Below the pieces are notes generated by a model. It saw nothing but the letters and a program-made list of their open reading frames with translations, did not search any database and was not told the origin of the DNA. The position numbers were made by a program, and so were the translations under genes. Below, one piece after another: positions 1-12,250 of a stretch of 64,000 nt of DNA (its first letter is position 1; the number at the start of each line of letters is the position of its first letter). Origin of the DNA: Thermothelomyces thermophilus ATCC 42464 (lineage: Eukaryota; Ascomycota; Sordariomycetes; Sordariales; Chaetomiaceae); the NCBI RefSeq assembly GCF_000226095.1, contig NC_016472.1, positions 9,858,001-9,922,000 of the forward strand, given 5' to 3'.

Positions 1-465
1 GTTCTGAACCATGACAGAACAAAGGGAGTAGTAACAACGTGTGACGAACCTAACTCAGACTTCTTCTAAAAGGGTCCAGACGGAGGTGGGTGAACGTGAC
101 AAGTAGGCAGGTCGTCTAAGGGATTTGGTAAAGCCAAAGGGTTTATAACAACACTAGAGTTGTCTCTTATAGTAATCGGCAATGCTTAGTATGAGTACTG
201 TGATTGTGATTGTTACCACTGGTGAACTCCTAGAGTCTACTATAACGAGTGACTATTTACATGTATATATACTCCTAGGATCACTAGCAGTCGTGGTGAT
301 CATTTATACTGGCTTACCTGGCTCATATTGTGAGCTAGTGATCCTCTGTTAGGATCGTTTCTTGCCAAGCGTGATCCCGTCCTGATTGGTCTATCATTCC
401 TTCGGCTTGATTGGCCCGTTTATGCCAGTGGCTCAGGCGGCATCTGTATGTATATTTCCGTGACA
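1..465 (-). mobile_element. Element Z: 5' end of an LTR retrotransposon, rest lies left of the window
   Basis: The LTR (40-465) reads on the minus strand, and positions 1-39 are the untranslated leader that in the sister copies joins the LTR to gag, so the body of Z lies to the left. Its right border falls inside the gag-pol region of element A: the sequence from 466 on (TACTA, probably the 5-bp target duplication) is continuous with the homologous region of C around 5705-5720. Its LTR looks less A+T-shifted than the other copies, which fits a late insertion. Confidence 0.8.
40..465 (-). repeat. LTR of element Z, U3 type 1
   Basis: It starts TGTGACGAACC and ends CCGTGACA on the plus strand. 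The left part matches the R-U5 half shared by all LTRs here. The right part (about 270-465) is the U3 also seen at 12251, 26914 and 30672. Length 426 bp against 418-421 bp in the other type 1 copies. Confidence 0.85.
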
Positions 466-470
466 TACTA

Positions 471-1859
471 GGCAAGTCAAATCAAGTGTCTATCCTGTTC
501 GCGTAGTTCCGTATTAAGCCGAAAAACTTCATTATAGTACTATTCGATTTGTTCCTAGAGAAATAGAACATTAGGTCCGGGTCTTTCGATTCTTTAGGTG
601 TCGGTTGTCTATAATCTATCCTGCCTCTATATAACCGTAAAGCCCTACTGCCTTAAGGCTAGGAGAATCGAAACTAGTAGTATATATTTTCCTACTATAT
701 CCTATTTGGCAAGACCTGTCTCTAGGTCTATAGTGACTAGTTCGGAGTTTAGTACTTATTCGTCTTTACTATTATTATCATGTCTAGGACTATCTATATC
801 ATTGTCCTTATCTTTATAGCTTATAGCTGTTACTTCGATGATGTCTTTAGTAGTTTCGTCGATAGCTATAATTTCCTTTCTAGGGACTATCTTTTACTCT
901 TTCTTTAGGCTTTGACATTCTTACTTATAGTACCCTTTCTTTCTATAGTTATAGTAGGTAACATTAGACTTGTCTTTGGTTGTCTTCTTCTAGTCTTGCT
1001 TCTACGCTATATCTATATCTATAGCTCTAGGATATGTCCTATACGAGGTACTAACATACGCTCGCTTTTTCTTGTTATTAGCCTTAACCGTGGTTCCGTT
1101 TATTCGACCTCGTTTCTGCTACTCTTGTATATAGAGTCGATTATTGATCCTAATAGCCTACACGATATATTTATCTAGAGTCTTAGGCCGATCGTACTTA
1201 TATAGCTCGTCTTTGACCTTTTCCTTTAAGCCGTTATAGAATAGTTATATTAATGCCTTATCGTTAAGCTAAGACTTAAGTATATCCTATTTAAACTATA
1301 TAGTATAGGAAGCTACTAACTTGGTCTATCAGAGATTAGCAAGTCTTTCTTATATATAAATCTTCTTGTCTTTATCACTAAAAACCTTTCGAAGCTCTTC
1401 TTCGAAATAGTTATAAGATCGGAAGACTACCTATATAAACGCGTCTCGGTTGTCTTCGTCTTCCTTAGTGAGGTAGTCGTTCTATATAGGCTTAAACCAT
1501 CTAAGTACCTTGCCCTTTAGTCTCGTAGCTATATAGAGGACTTTAGCTTTATTATCTAGAAACTTGTCGTCATTAAGCCGGAAGTAGGATTAGAGATTTG
1601 TTAATAATCTTACAAGATCCTCCTTAGTTCCTCTATATTTGCTAGGTAGTTTGATCTTAATACGCTTCGCTTTGGCGGTCTTAAGCGTCTCGATTTTGGC
1701 GTAGGCCTTGTTAACTAACTTCTACAAGTACTTTTCGCGGTTCTCGAGTTCTTTAATTCGAGCTTAAGCAGCCTTGTCTCTCTAGTCCAACTCCTAGATC
1801 TGCTACTAGAGTTAACCAAGCTAAGTAAGTAGCTATTTGGCCGTAACATTAGTAGCCAT
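471..1859 (-). pseudogene. RIP-ruined gag of element A
   Basis: The start ATG is at 1859-1857, reading Met-Ala-Thr-Asn. The frame then shows a Gln/Glu/Lys-rich, probably coiled-coil stretch, a retrotransposon gag domain (the K-W-F-E-P stretch is readable in the aligned copy C) and a region matching the zinc-knuckle area. Many in-frame TAG and TAA codons stand where sister copies keep CAG, CAA or TGG. No functional product is possible. Confidence 0.75.
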
Positions 1860-1925
1860 GTTGATATCGAGGTCGAAGTTACCTCCATTCTAAACCATAA
1901 TAGAACAAAGGGAGTAGTAATAACG

Positions 1926-2378
1926 TGTAACGAACCTAACTTAGACTTCTTCTAAAAGGGTTTAGACAAAGGTAGATTGAGTAGGACAAGTAGGCAGGTC
2001 GTCTAAGGGATTTGGTAAAGCTAAAGGGTTTATAACAACACTTAGAGTTATCTCTTATAGTAATTAGCAATACTTAGTATAAGTACTGTGATTATGATTA
2101 TTACTACTAGTAAACTCCTAGAGTCTACTATAACGAGTGACTATTTACATGTATATATACTTCTGTCGATCGCTTATAGTCCCCTTCTATCCTGTCCTTA
2201 GATTGCCCTTAGTAGCTAGCTATCCTCTGCTATCTTTCCCTTTTGGCAATTGTTTGCCTATAGTAGCCCGCGCTCCCTAGCGATCCTATGTTAGCCTTGC
2301 TTCGTGCCCTTTCTTGATTGGTAGCTCATTTAGCCTGCTGCACCCTACCGGGTCGCGGTATATAGTTAGCTCGTGACA
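1926..2378 (-). repeat. LTR of element A, U3 type 2
   Basis: It starts TGTAACGAACC and ends CTCGTGACA (453 bp). R-U5 matches the other LTRs. The U3 half (about 2165-2378, with GGTCGCGGTATATAG near its end) matches only the LTR at 30113-30564. Confidence 0.85.
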
Positions 2379-3808
2379 ATATAGGAAAACTACTAGAAAA
2401 CACTCCTACCTTAGTATTAGAGTACCTATAGTCTATATATAGTAAGAAGGATTTAGAAAGAATTCTAATACCTTCTAGGCAATACTATATAACTATACCT
2501 ACAATATAAGATATATATATAAGTGCCCTAGTTCTAATATATATTATATAAATGCCAATACCACTTTTGTAATAAATTCGAAAACAACTACTAGCTAACC
2601 CGACAAGGAAATAAGGATAGAAGTCTTCGCCCTATAGAATAGGTCTATAATATAGAAAATAGAGCAGCCGAATTGCTTTAGAAGATTAAGGCCCGCGATC
2701 TAGAAGGCATCATAGTAGTACTAAAACGAGCCTAGCCTAGGCACCACGGAATAGGACGAGACATATAGGACTTGTACTAGAGTAACAACTACCTCTACTA
2801 TATAGACGAAAAGAAATCGCAGATCTAGGAGCTTCAGATAAAGCTATAGCACGTACGATAGAAAGCAAAACAGACCTAATAGTAGAAAGCTACTAGCACT
2901 TAATGGCTTATAGAAATAAGCATAATTAACGAAGCTATTATCAGCCGAATAACCGAAGAGGTTAGCACTAACCTAGGAAACGGGTTAAGGCCCTCTAAGG
3001 GGCCTGAAAACTATTAATGCCTATATAGCAGTAAGTAGTAGCGTAATATAGGAGGAACTAGTATAAAAGACCACTATATCGAGACCTCCTAGCAGAAACA
3101 TAGGAAATTACCGTAATCTTTAGGCAACGGTAGTAAGACAAGCGATTATAGATAACAGTACAATAGAAACAGCACGAAATGCTTGTATTAGTAGATAGTA
3201 GAGCAGAGATAAACCTGATTTTGCTAACACTTATAAATTAGCTACAGATACCCGAGAGAATGAAGCAGAAGTATAGTATAGTTAAAGGGCTATTTCCGAT
3301 ATAATAGATATATAGGGAAACCGAACTAATTAACATCACTATAGTAAGGAAAACTATAATAGTCGTATTTAGCATTATAGATATAAATAATAATAAAGAT
3401 ATAATATTAGGATTACTATAGTATAAAGATTATAACCCGGACATTAGCTAAAAGAATAGTAGCTACCTATAACCCCAAACGGAGTCGTATTTAACTAGTA
3501 AGATAGGGAGTATATAAAGATTACGAGCAGATAATACTTAAGGGAAGGCATATTCTATAGATCTACTACAAGAGACAGACAATGGCAGGCAGACTACTAC
3601 AGACTCTAGAAGAAGCGGTATAACGATACCGACGTTATAATAAGAGGAATAAGCTAAACTACCGATAGCTATTCTCTCCGTTAACGAATATAGAGCACTA
3701 TAACTAGAGTAATAGGTTAAGATAGGAGAAATCGCTAGCATTGCTATAGATAGAACCAAGTTTATATATTATTAGAAAGCCAAGAGACAAGACAAGACTA
3801 GGGAAGTA
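2379..3808 (+). pseudogene. Element B gag-pol, piece 1 (gag end and protease)
   Basis: This aligns with 5907-7340 of C. The aspartic protease core is visible at about 3181-3228 as Leu-Val-Leu-Val-Asp-Ser-Arg-Ala-Glu, where the family norm is D-S/T-G. Many in-frame stops. It ends at the AAGTA duplicated by insertion of C. Confidence 0.75.
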
Positions 3809-4256
3809 TGTTACAGAAAAGCATATAGACGGCCTAGCAGGCTATAGCCAAGACGTAGGACATTCCGACAGCCAATAACTTGACGGATCAATTAGAAGAT
3901 TATTACTACTAAGACTAAGTTCTTCACTAGTAATAATAACATATCACCGTCGACAACGCGGAATTACAAAGCAAAAGGAGAAATAGTACTAGTAATGACT
4001 ATTAAAGAAACATAGATAATTATATATATATAGCTAGCTAGTTACTCGTTATAGTAGACTCTAGGAGTTCACTAGTAATAGCAACCTATAATTACAATAC
4101 TTATACCAAGCATTACTAACTACTATAAGAGATAACTCTAGTATTATTATAAACCCTTTAGCTTTATTAAATCCCTTAGACGACCTATATACTTGTCCTG
4201 CTTAATTTACCTTTGTCTGAACCCTTTCAGAAGAAGTCTAAGCTAGGTTCGTTATA
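3809..4256 (+). repeat. 5' LTR of element C, U3 type 3
   Basis: It starts TGTTACAG and ends GTTATA, a mutated form of the GTCACA end kept in the 3' copy. A TATATATATATAG stretch at about 4021-4033 lies where U3 meets R and is a plausible TATA box. 448 bp. Confidence 0.9.
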
Positions 4257-4322
4257 CATTGCTATCACTCCCTTTGTTCTATTATAGTTCAGGACGAAGG
4301 TGATTTCAACCTCGACATCGAT

Positions 4323-7300
4323 ATAGCTACTAACGTCACGGCCAAATAGCTGCTCGCCTAGCTTAGTTAACTCTAGTAGCGGATCTAGGAGTTAGACTAG
4401 AGAGATAAGGTTACTTAAGCTCGGATCAAGGAACTCGAGAACGGTAAAAAGCATTTATAGAAGCTAGTTAATAAGGCCTACGCTAAAATCAAAGCACTCG
4501 AAGGCGCCAAAGCGAGCTATATTAAGATCGAACTACCTAGCAAATATAGAGGAACTAAGGAGGATCTTGTAGGATTCCTGACAAACCTCTGATCTTACTT
4601 CTAGCTTAATAACGACAAGTTTCTAGACGATAAAGCTAAAGTCCTCTATATAGCTATAAGACTAGAGGGTAAGGTACTTAAATGGTTCGAGCCTATATAG
4701 AATGACTATCTTATTAAGGAAGACAAAGACGACCGAGATACGTTTATATAGGTAGTCTTTTGATCTTATAACTATTTTAAAGAAGAGCTTTAGAAGGTTT
4801 TTAGCGATAAAGATAAGAAGATTTATATATAAGAAAGACTTGCTAGTCTTCGATAGACTAAGTTAATAGCCTCCTATATTATATAGTTTAGATAGGATAT
4901 GCTTAAGTCTTAGCTTAACGATAAGGTATTAATATAACTATTTTATAATGGCTTAAAGAAGAAGGTTAAAGATAAGCTATATAAGTATAACTAGCCCAAG
5001 ACCCTAGATAAATATATTATATAGGCTATTAGAATCGATAATTGACTCTATATATAAGAATAGTAAAAATGAGGTTAAATAAATAGAACTATAGTTAAGG
5101 CTAATAATAAGAAAAAACGAGTATATATTAGCACCTTATATAGAATATATCCTAGAGCTATAGATATAAATATAATATAGAAGCAAGACTAAAAGAAAAT
5201 AACTAAAGACAAATCTAATATTACCTACTATAACTACAAAAAGAAAGAGCATTATAAGTAAAAATATCGAAGCCTAAAAAAAGAGTAGAAAATAATCCCT
5301 AGAAAGGAAATTATAGCTATCAACGAAAACACTAAGAATATTATCGAAGTAGTAGCTATAAGCTATAAAGATAAGGACAGCGATATAGATAGTCTTAGAC
5401 ACGATAGTAACGGTAAAGACAAACAAGCACCGTACTCCAAACTAGTCACGGTAGACCCAGAGACAGGTCTTGCCAAATAAGACATAGTAAGAGAGTATAC
5501 ACTACCAATTTCGATTCTCCTAGCCCTAAGGCAATAGGGTTTCACAGTTATATAGAGGCGGGATAGATCGTAGACGACCGATACCTAAGGAATCGAAAGA
5601 CCCGGACCTAATGTTCTATTCCTCTAGGAACAAATCGAATGGTATCGTAACGAAGTTTTCTAGCTTAATACGGAACTACGTAAATGGGATAGACGCTTAA
5701 TTTGACTTGCCTAGTAGAGCGATAAGATAAGGGATAAGATAAGGGAACTCTAATGTATCGTAGAAACTATTAAAGGGGAATAGCCTGTGATGTACGATAG
5801 GCCTGATAGCTATGCTAAGCATTTTGATGATTAGTAACTTAGCTATGATATATAGAACCCCGAGTACTAGTTTATATATATAAACCGTAGAAAAGATAAA
5901 CATATATAGGAAAACTACTAGAAGAAATACTCCTACCTTAGCATTAGAGTACCTATAGTCTATGTATAGTAGGAAGGATTTAGAAAAGAATTCTAATACC
6001 TTCTAGGCAATGCTATACGACTATACTTGTAACACAAGGTATATATACAAGTGCTCTAGTTCTAGTGTATATTATACGAATGCTAATACTACTTTTATAA
6101 CAAATTCGAAAATAATCACTGGCTAACCTAATAAGGAAATGAGAATAGAAGCCTTTACTCTATAGAATAGGTCTATAATATAGGAAATAGAGCAGCCGAA
6201 TTGCTCTAGAAGATCGAAGCCCGTGATCTAGAAGGCATCACGGTAGTACTAAAACGAGCCTAGCCTAGGTACTATAGAATAAGATAAGACATATAGGACT
6301 CGTGCCGGAGTAACGACTACCTCTACCACGCGGATAAAAAGAAATCGCGGATCTAGGAGCTTCAGATAAAGCTATAGTACATACGACAAAAAGTAGAATA
6401 GACCTAATAGTAGGAAGCTATAAACACTTAATAGCTTATAGAAATGAGTACGATCGACAAAGCTACTATTAGCTAAACAACCGAAGAGGTTAATACTAAC
6501 CTAGGAAACGGGTTAGGGCCCTTTAAGGGGTCTAAAAACCATTAATGCCTATATAGTAGCAAGTGATAGCGTAATATAGGAGGAACTAGCGTAAGAAACC
6601 ATTATATCGAGACCTCCCGGCAGAAATATAGGAAATCGCTATAATCTTTAGACGACAGCGCTAAGACAAGCGACTATGGATAATAGCACAATAGAGATAG
6701 CACGAAATGCTCGTACTAGTAGATAGTAGAGTAGAGATAAACCTGATTTTACTAACGCTTATAAATTAGCTATAGATACCCTAGAGAATGAAGCAGAGGT
6801 ATAGTATAGTTAAAGGGCCATTTCTAATGTAATAGGTATATAGGGAGACTAAACCGATCGACATTACTATAGCAGGGAGGACTATAGTAATTATATTTAA
6901 CATTATAGATATAGGTAACGACAAAGATATAATATTAGGGTTACTATAGTATAAAGATCATGACCTAGACATTAGCTAGAAGAATAGTAGCTACCTATAA
7001 CCCTAAACGGAGTTATATTTGACTAGTAAGATAAGGAGTATATAAAGATCGTAAGCAGATAATGCTTAAGGGAAGGCATATCCTATAGATCTACTATAAG
7101 AGACGGATAGTAGCAGGCAGATTATTATAGACTCTAGAAGAAGTAGTATAACGATACCGACATTACGATAGGAGGAACGAGCTAAACCGCTAATAGCTAT
7201 TCTCTCTGTTAATAAATATAGAGCATTATAACTAGAGTAGTAGGTTAAGACAGGAGAAATCGCTAGCATCGCCATAGACGGAACCAAGTTTGTATATTAT

Positions 7301-10240
7301 TAGAAAGCCGAGAGACGAGACAAGACTAGGGAAGTACCGAAGGAATATAAAGAATACCTAGCATTCAAACTAAAGTATCTAGAAGGACTACTAAAGTATA
7401 GCCTATAGGATTATAAGATTAAACTCAAGGAAGGAATATAACTAAAGTTCTTCAAGATTTATTATACGAGCTAGACATAGAACGAAGAACTTAAGCGATA
7501 TTTAGAGGAGAACCTTCGAAGAGGATATATCTGCCTATTAATATTATTAGTAGGCTACCTAATCCTATTTATACCTAAGAAAGATAGAAAGCTACGGTTA
7601 TATGTTAACTATTGGCAACTTAACGAACAGACTATAAAAAACCGATACCTGTTACCGCTAATCTCACGGCTCTAAGATCAGTTAACAGGAGCCTAATATT
7701 TTACATATTTTAACTTGCTATCGGCCTATAACCATATATAGATCAAAGAAGGCGACGAGTAGAAAACGGCCTTTAGGATACCCTATAGCTACTATAAGTA
7801 CCTCGTTATACTATTTGGACTAACAAACGCATTAGTAATGTTCTAAGCCCTAATTAATCAAGCTATCCGACCCTTTCTTGACAAATTTACGGTATATTAT
7901 CTCGATAATATACTTATCTTCTCTAAAACAATAAACAAACACTAGAAGTACGTAAAAGCAGTACTAGACACGTTATATACGTATAAGCTATTAGTTAACA
8001 AGGAAAAGAGCGAATTCCACGTTAGGAAAACGGTATTTTTAAGATACGAAATATCCCTAGGACAAATCCAGATAGAACCCTCAAAGGTTAAAGCTATCAA
8101 GGATTAGCCACGACTAGCGTCAGTTACAGAAGTACAAAGTTTCATCAGGTTTACGAACTTCTACCAGATGTTTATTAGGAACTTTAGAGCGATCGTACGA
8201 CCTTTATACGAACTTACTAGGAAGAACGCTAAATTCTAATGGGAAGAGTAACACGAGCAAGCATTTATGTAGATCTACGACGCTATTACTAAAGATCTAG
8301 TACTGGTACTACTAGACCCTAAGAAGCTATTTAAGGTAGAAACAGACGCTTTAGACTATGCTATCGGAGGATAATTAGGATAACAAGATGAACAAGGGAA
8401 GCTATATCCTATAGCCTTTTTTTTAAAGAAGCTTAATAGACTATATCTTAATTATCTAATCTATAATAAAGAACTACTTACGATTATCGAAGCTTTTAAG
8501 GAATAGCGACTATACCTTAGTAGTACGATTAAACTAGTATAAGTATATATAGATTATAAGAATTTATAGTACTTTACAATGACAAAGGAGCTTAATAGAC
8601 GACAAATACGATAGGCAGAATTCCTTATAGAATTTAATTTTAAGATCCGCTATAAAAAGGGCAAAGAGAACGTACGAGCAGACACCTTAAGCCGACAAAC
8701 AGATTATACGGAAGGGTAAATAGAAATAACGCTACCATTATTCAAGGAACGAATAGACGGAACGCTATATTACGAAACGCAAATACCTATAGAAGATAAT
8801 CTACTCGACTCGTTCCTAGAATATTACGCAATCTTTTAAGAAGAAAGGATTAACGAGGCATAGTATTAAGTAATACCTAGACCGGTAATACCTAATGGAG
8901 TAGAAGAAAAAGATGGGAAACTCTAGTACCAAGGCAAAGCATATATCTATGACGGGGATCAATAGCTACGAACGATTCGAGAACTCTACAAATCGAAACT
9001 CGGAGGATATAAAGGAGTTACGAAGACTGTTATATAAGTCAAAAAACATTACGACTTTCTATAGCTAACGATACGAGTTAAGGAAGTCGTACGGAGCTAC
9101 GACATCTGCAATCGAAGCAAAACGGCACGATACAAGCCATATAGGCTACTTTAGCCACTGCTAATAGCTAATAAACTATAGAGTTTAGTTATAATAGACT
9201 TTATTACAAAACTGCTAGAATCTAAGGACACGGCTACAGGGGTAATCTACGATAGTATTCTTACTATAGTAGATTGCCTGACTAAATGGGTATACTTCTT
9301 TCCCTATAAGAAGTCCTAGATAGCTAAACAGCTAGCAGACGTGATCTATCGGCAAGTCGTATCAATATACGCTTGGCCATAGGAATAGATTACCGATAGA
9401 GACACTAAGTTCGTATCGAAGTTCTAGCAAGCGTTAATACAACGATTAGGCGTTAATAGTAAACTATTAACGGCATATTACCTACAGACTGACGGACAAA
9501 TAGAGCAACTAAACTAAGTTGTCAAGCAATACCTCTGTTCTTACGTCAACTACTAGTAAGATAACTAGGTCATGCTGTTACTAATAGTATAACTCGCTTA
9601 TAATATAATGCCAATAGAAATAACCAAAGTCATACTGTTCTTCGCGAACTATAGATATAAAGTAGACCTTAGGCAAGGACCAGAGGTTATAGTGCCGAGA
9701 GCAATAGTTAAAGTAGAACAAATGTACGCACTATACAAGAAGCTTAAAAACGAACTTGAGTTTATTAGAACTAGAATAAAGAACTACTACGATAAATATA
9801 GGCTCGAGGGACCTCGCCTAGAGAGGGGAGACAAAGTCTACCTAATTGTATAAAACTTATAAACCAAACGACCAAGTATAAAGCTAGACTTTAAGAAGGT
9901 CAGACCCTTTATTATTAAGGAACGAATTTCGATATCTAACTACTAACTATTATTACTATTATCTATATAATTATAGATAGATGTTTTTTATATTTTACTT
10001 CTCGAACTAGCACTAAAGAATGCTAAAATCGCTACAAATATCGAAGCAGAAGATAAAGAGGAAGAATAGGACATCAAAGAAATTCTAGATTTATATATTA
10101 TTAATGGTAAACCATAGTATCTAGTTAAATAGCTTGATTTTAGACTAGAGGATAACTTATAGGAACTAGTTAAGAATTTAAACTGCCCTAAGAAACTAGA
10201 ACAGTTCTACCGGCAGAACCCGGATTAACTAAAGGAAAAC
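4323..10240 (+). pseudogene. gag-pol remnant of element C
   Basis: The start codon is mutated to ATA at 4323. In order: retrotransposon gag domain (about 4510-4960, with K-W-F-E-P near 4680), a CCHC zinc knuckle at about 5221-5270 whose first two cysteines have become Tyr, protease (about 6707-6790, D-S-R-A), reverse transcriptase (about 7480-8060; the Y-L-D-D box reads Y-L-D-N near 7898), RNase H (about 8320-8700), integrase (about 9060-9850, with T-D-R-D-T-K near 9391), and a chromodomain at about 10066-10230 with Y-L-V-K and W-E-P positions (several Trp now stops). Dozens of TAG/TAA stops make it dead. Confidence 0.9.
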
Positions 10241-10821
10241 CTAGGATAGAACCAAAGACGGCGCCCTAGTTAATAGTATCGACGGTATCATTAATCTATA
10301 ATAAGGGTATAGTAGGTACCTCTTATTGCTCTTATCGCTTAACCTCCTCTAACTTGTCTAAGGTCGATAGACTACACGCTACTATATCGGCACCTTTCTC
10401 TACTAAAAACTCTTTATACTAACGAAGACATTAGAGCTACGTAAGCTTTTTAGATAACTTGTGCTAGGCTTTTTCTAGATAGCGTTAGGATTTATCTAGC
10501 TTAAGTTCGGTACAACGTTTAGCATCCTTAATATAACGCTACTCCTAGAGAATATAATCTACTAGAACGAATATTAGGAATCACATTTAAAAAAAAAAAG
10601 GAAACGTGCTTATAGAAAGAAAGCAGTATGCTAGAGCTATTATAAGAACGACCTCGACAAACGTAGGCTTCGTAACACTTTATACACGCGATTATTTCAC
10701 AGACAAGGCCTTACGACGCGCACCAAGAGCAAGGCATAACGACAAAACCATTCTTAGCAATGTTCTAAGCAAGGGAAGCACGGTAACGTGTAGAATATGA
10801 CTTCCGTTTCTCTATCGGTAT
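10230..10821 (-). pseudogene. Antisense Cys-rich/coiled-coil ORF of element C
   Basis: Read on the minus strand between pol and the 3' LTR, this shows a start position (ATG now ATA at 10821), then Pro-Ile-Glu-Lys-Arg-Lys, a Cys-x2-Cys pair in the context M-P-C-S-W-C, further Cys positions, a G-R-S-Y segment, and after an A/T tract a Gln/Lys/Leu-rich stretch typical of a coiled coil. Its tail overlaps the end of pol in the opposite frame. It is broken by stops and by a homopolymer. Hypothetical fungal proteins with a Cys-rich motif followed by a coiled coil look similar to me, but no function is known to me. Confidence 0.6.
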
Positions 10822-10948
10822 TTTGTCAATATAGCGACTATAACGCAGAAACAGAAAGAATATAGTACTTACAAGCGAAGGGTTATTAGTACTATTTGAA
10901 ACGGCCTAAGAGGGCTTTCAGGTCGAAAGCCTTAAAGGAGGGGCATCG

Positions 10949-11396
10949 TGTTATGGATAAGCATATAGACGGCCCGGCAGGCTATAGCCAGGACGTAGGA
11001 CATTCTAATAGCTAATCACTTGACGGATCAATTAGAAGATTATTACTACCAAGACTAAGGTCTTTACTAGTGATAATAACATATTACTATTAATAATATA
11101 GAATCACGGAGCGAAAGGAGAAATAGTACTAGTAATAACTATTAAAGAAGGACAGATAATTATATATATATAGCTAGCTAGTCACTCGTTATAGTAGACT
11201 CTAGGAGTTCACTAGTAATAGTAAGCTATAATCATAGTACTTATACCAAGCATCGCTAACTACTATAAGAGACAACTCTAGTGTTGTTGTAAACCCTTTG
11301 GCTTTACCGAATCCTTTAGACGACCTGTACGCTTGTCCTGCTTGATTTACCTTCGTCTGAACCCTTTTAGAAGAAGTCTGAGCTAGGTTTGTCACA
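10949..11396 (+). repeat. 3' LTR of element C, U3 type 3
   Basis: Starts TGTTATGG, ends TTTGTCACA, 448 bp, followed by the target duplication AAGTA. It is somewhat less mutated than the 5' LTR in R-U5. Confidence 0.9.
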
Positions 11397-11401
11397 AAGT
11401 A

Positions 11402-12250
11402 CTAGAGGAATATGAAGGACACCTAGCATTCGAACTGAAGTATCTAGAAGGATTACTAGAATATAGTTTATAGGATTATAAGATCAAGCTTAAGGAAAGA
11501 GTATAACTAAAGTTCTTTAAGATTTACTATACGAGCTAGATATAGAATAAAGAACTTAAGCGATATTTAGAAGAGAATCTTCGAAGAGGATATATCTACC
11601 TATCGATATTACTAGTAGGCTACCTAATCCTATTTATACCTAAGAAAGATAGAAAGCTATAGTTATATGTCGACTATCGGTAACTTAACGAACAGACTGT
11701 GAAAAACCAATACCTATTACCGCTAATCTTACGGCTCCAAGATCAGTTAATAGGAGCCTAATATTTCACGTGTCTTAACTTACCATCGGCCTATAACTAT
11801 ATATAGATCAAAGAAGGTAACGAGTAGAAAACGGCCTTTAGAATACCCTATAGCCACTATAAGTACCTTGTTATACTATTTAGACTTACAAACGCGTTAG
11901 TAATGTTCTAAGCCCTAATCGATCAAGCTATCCGCCCCTTTCTCGACAAATTTGCGGTATATTATCTCGACAATATACTTATCTTCTCTAAAATGATAGA
12001 CGAATACCAGAAGTATATAAGAGCAGTACTAGACGTGTTACATGTATATAAGCTATTAGTTAACAAGGAAAAGAGCGAATTCCACATTAGGAAGACGGTA
12101 TTTTTAGGATATAAGATATCCCTAGGACAAATTCGGATAGAACCTTTAAAGGTTAAAGCTATTAAGAATTAGCTATAACTAATATTAGTTATAGAAGTAC
12201 AAAGTTTCATTAGGTTTATAAACTTCTACTAGATGTTTATTAGGAACTTT
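11402..12250 (+). pseudogene. Element B gag-pol, piece 2 (reverse transcriptase)
   Basis: This continues piece 1 after removal of C and aligns with about 7345-8190 of C. It carries most of the reverse transcriptase, including the Y-Y-L-D-N stretch near 11950-11975 where the active-site D-D is expected. It ends at ACTTT, duplicated by insertion of D. Confidence 0.8.

Larger units (their letters stand above)
466..2378 (-). mobile_element. Element A: 5' part of an LTR retrotransposon, interrupted by Z
   Basis: On the minus strand this holds a 5' LTR (1926-2378), a leader and the start of gag-pol. At 465/466 it is interrupted by element Z, and its remainder lies beyond the left edge. On the right it borders internal sequence of element B (TATAGGAAAACTACTAG, also found at about 5907 in C), so A was inserted into B. 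The next five bases, ATATA, are the likely target duplication. Confidence 0.8.
3809..11396 (+). mobile_element. Element C: full-length chromodomain Ty3/gypsy retrotransposon
   Basis: It is 7,588 bp, bounded by two 448-bp LTRs of U3 type 3 and by the target duplication AAGTA (3804-3808 and 11397-11401). The order is LTR, leader with hairpin, gag with CCHC knuckle, protease, reverse transcriptase, RNase H, integrase, chromodomain, antisense ORF region, purine tract (about 10934-10943), LTR. Protease, RT, RNase H, integrase in that order is the Ty3/gypsy arrangement, and a chromodomain after integrase defines the chromoviruses. Differences between its two LTRs are mostly C/T and G/A, as RIP leaves. 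Confidence 0.95.

Noticed and set aside
598-1178. Plus-strand short frames rich in Leu/Ser/Ile in the repeat block
   Set aside because: They are antisense to RIP-mutated gag of element A; A+T-rich sequence gives hydrophobic-looking nonsense.
9608-9853. 81-codon open frame as an independent small gene
   Set aside because: It is a stop-free stretch of the integrase C-terminus of element C, collinear with the same region in D, E and B.
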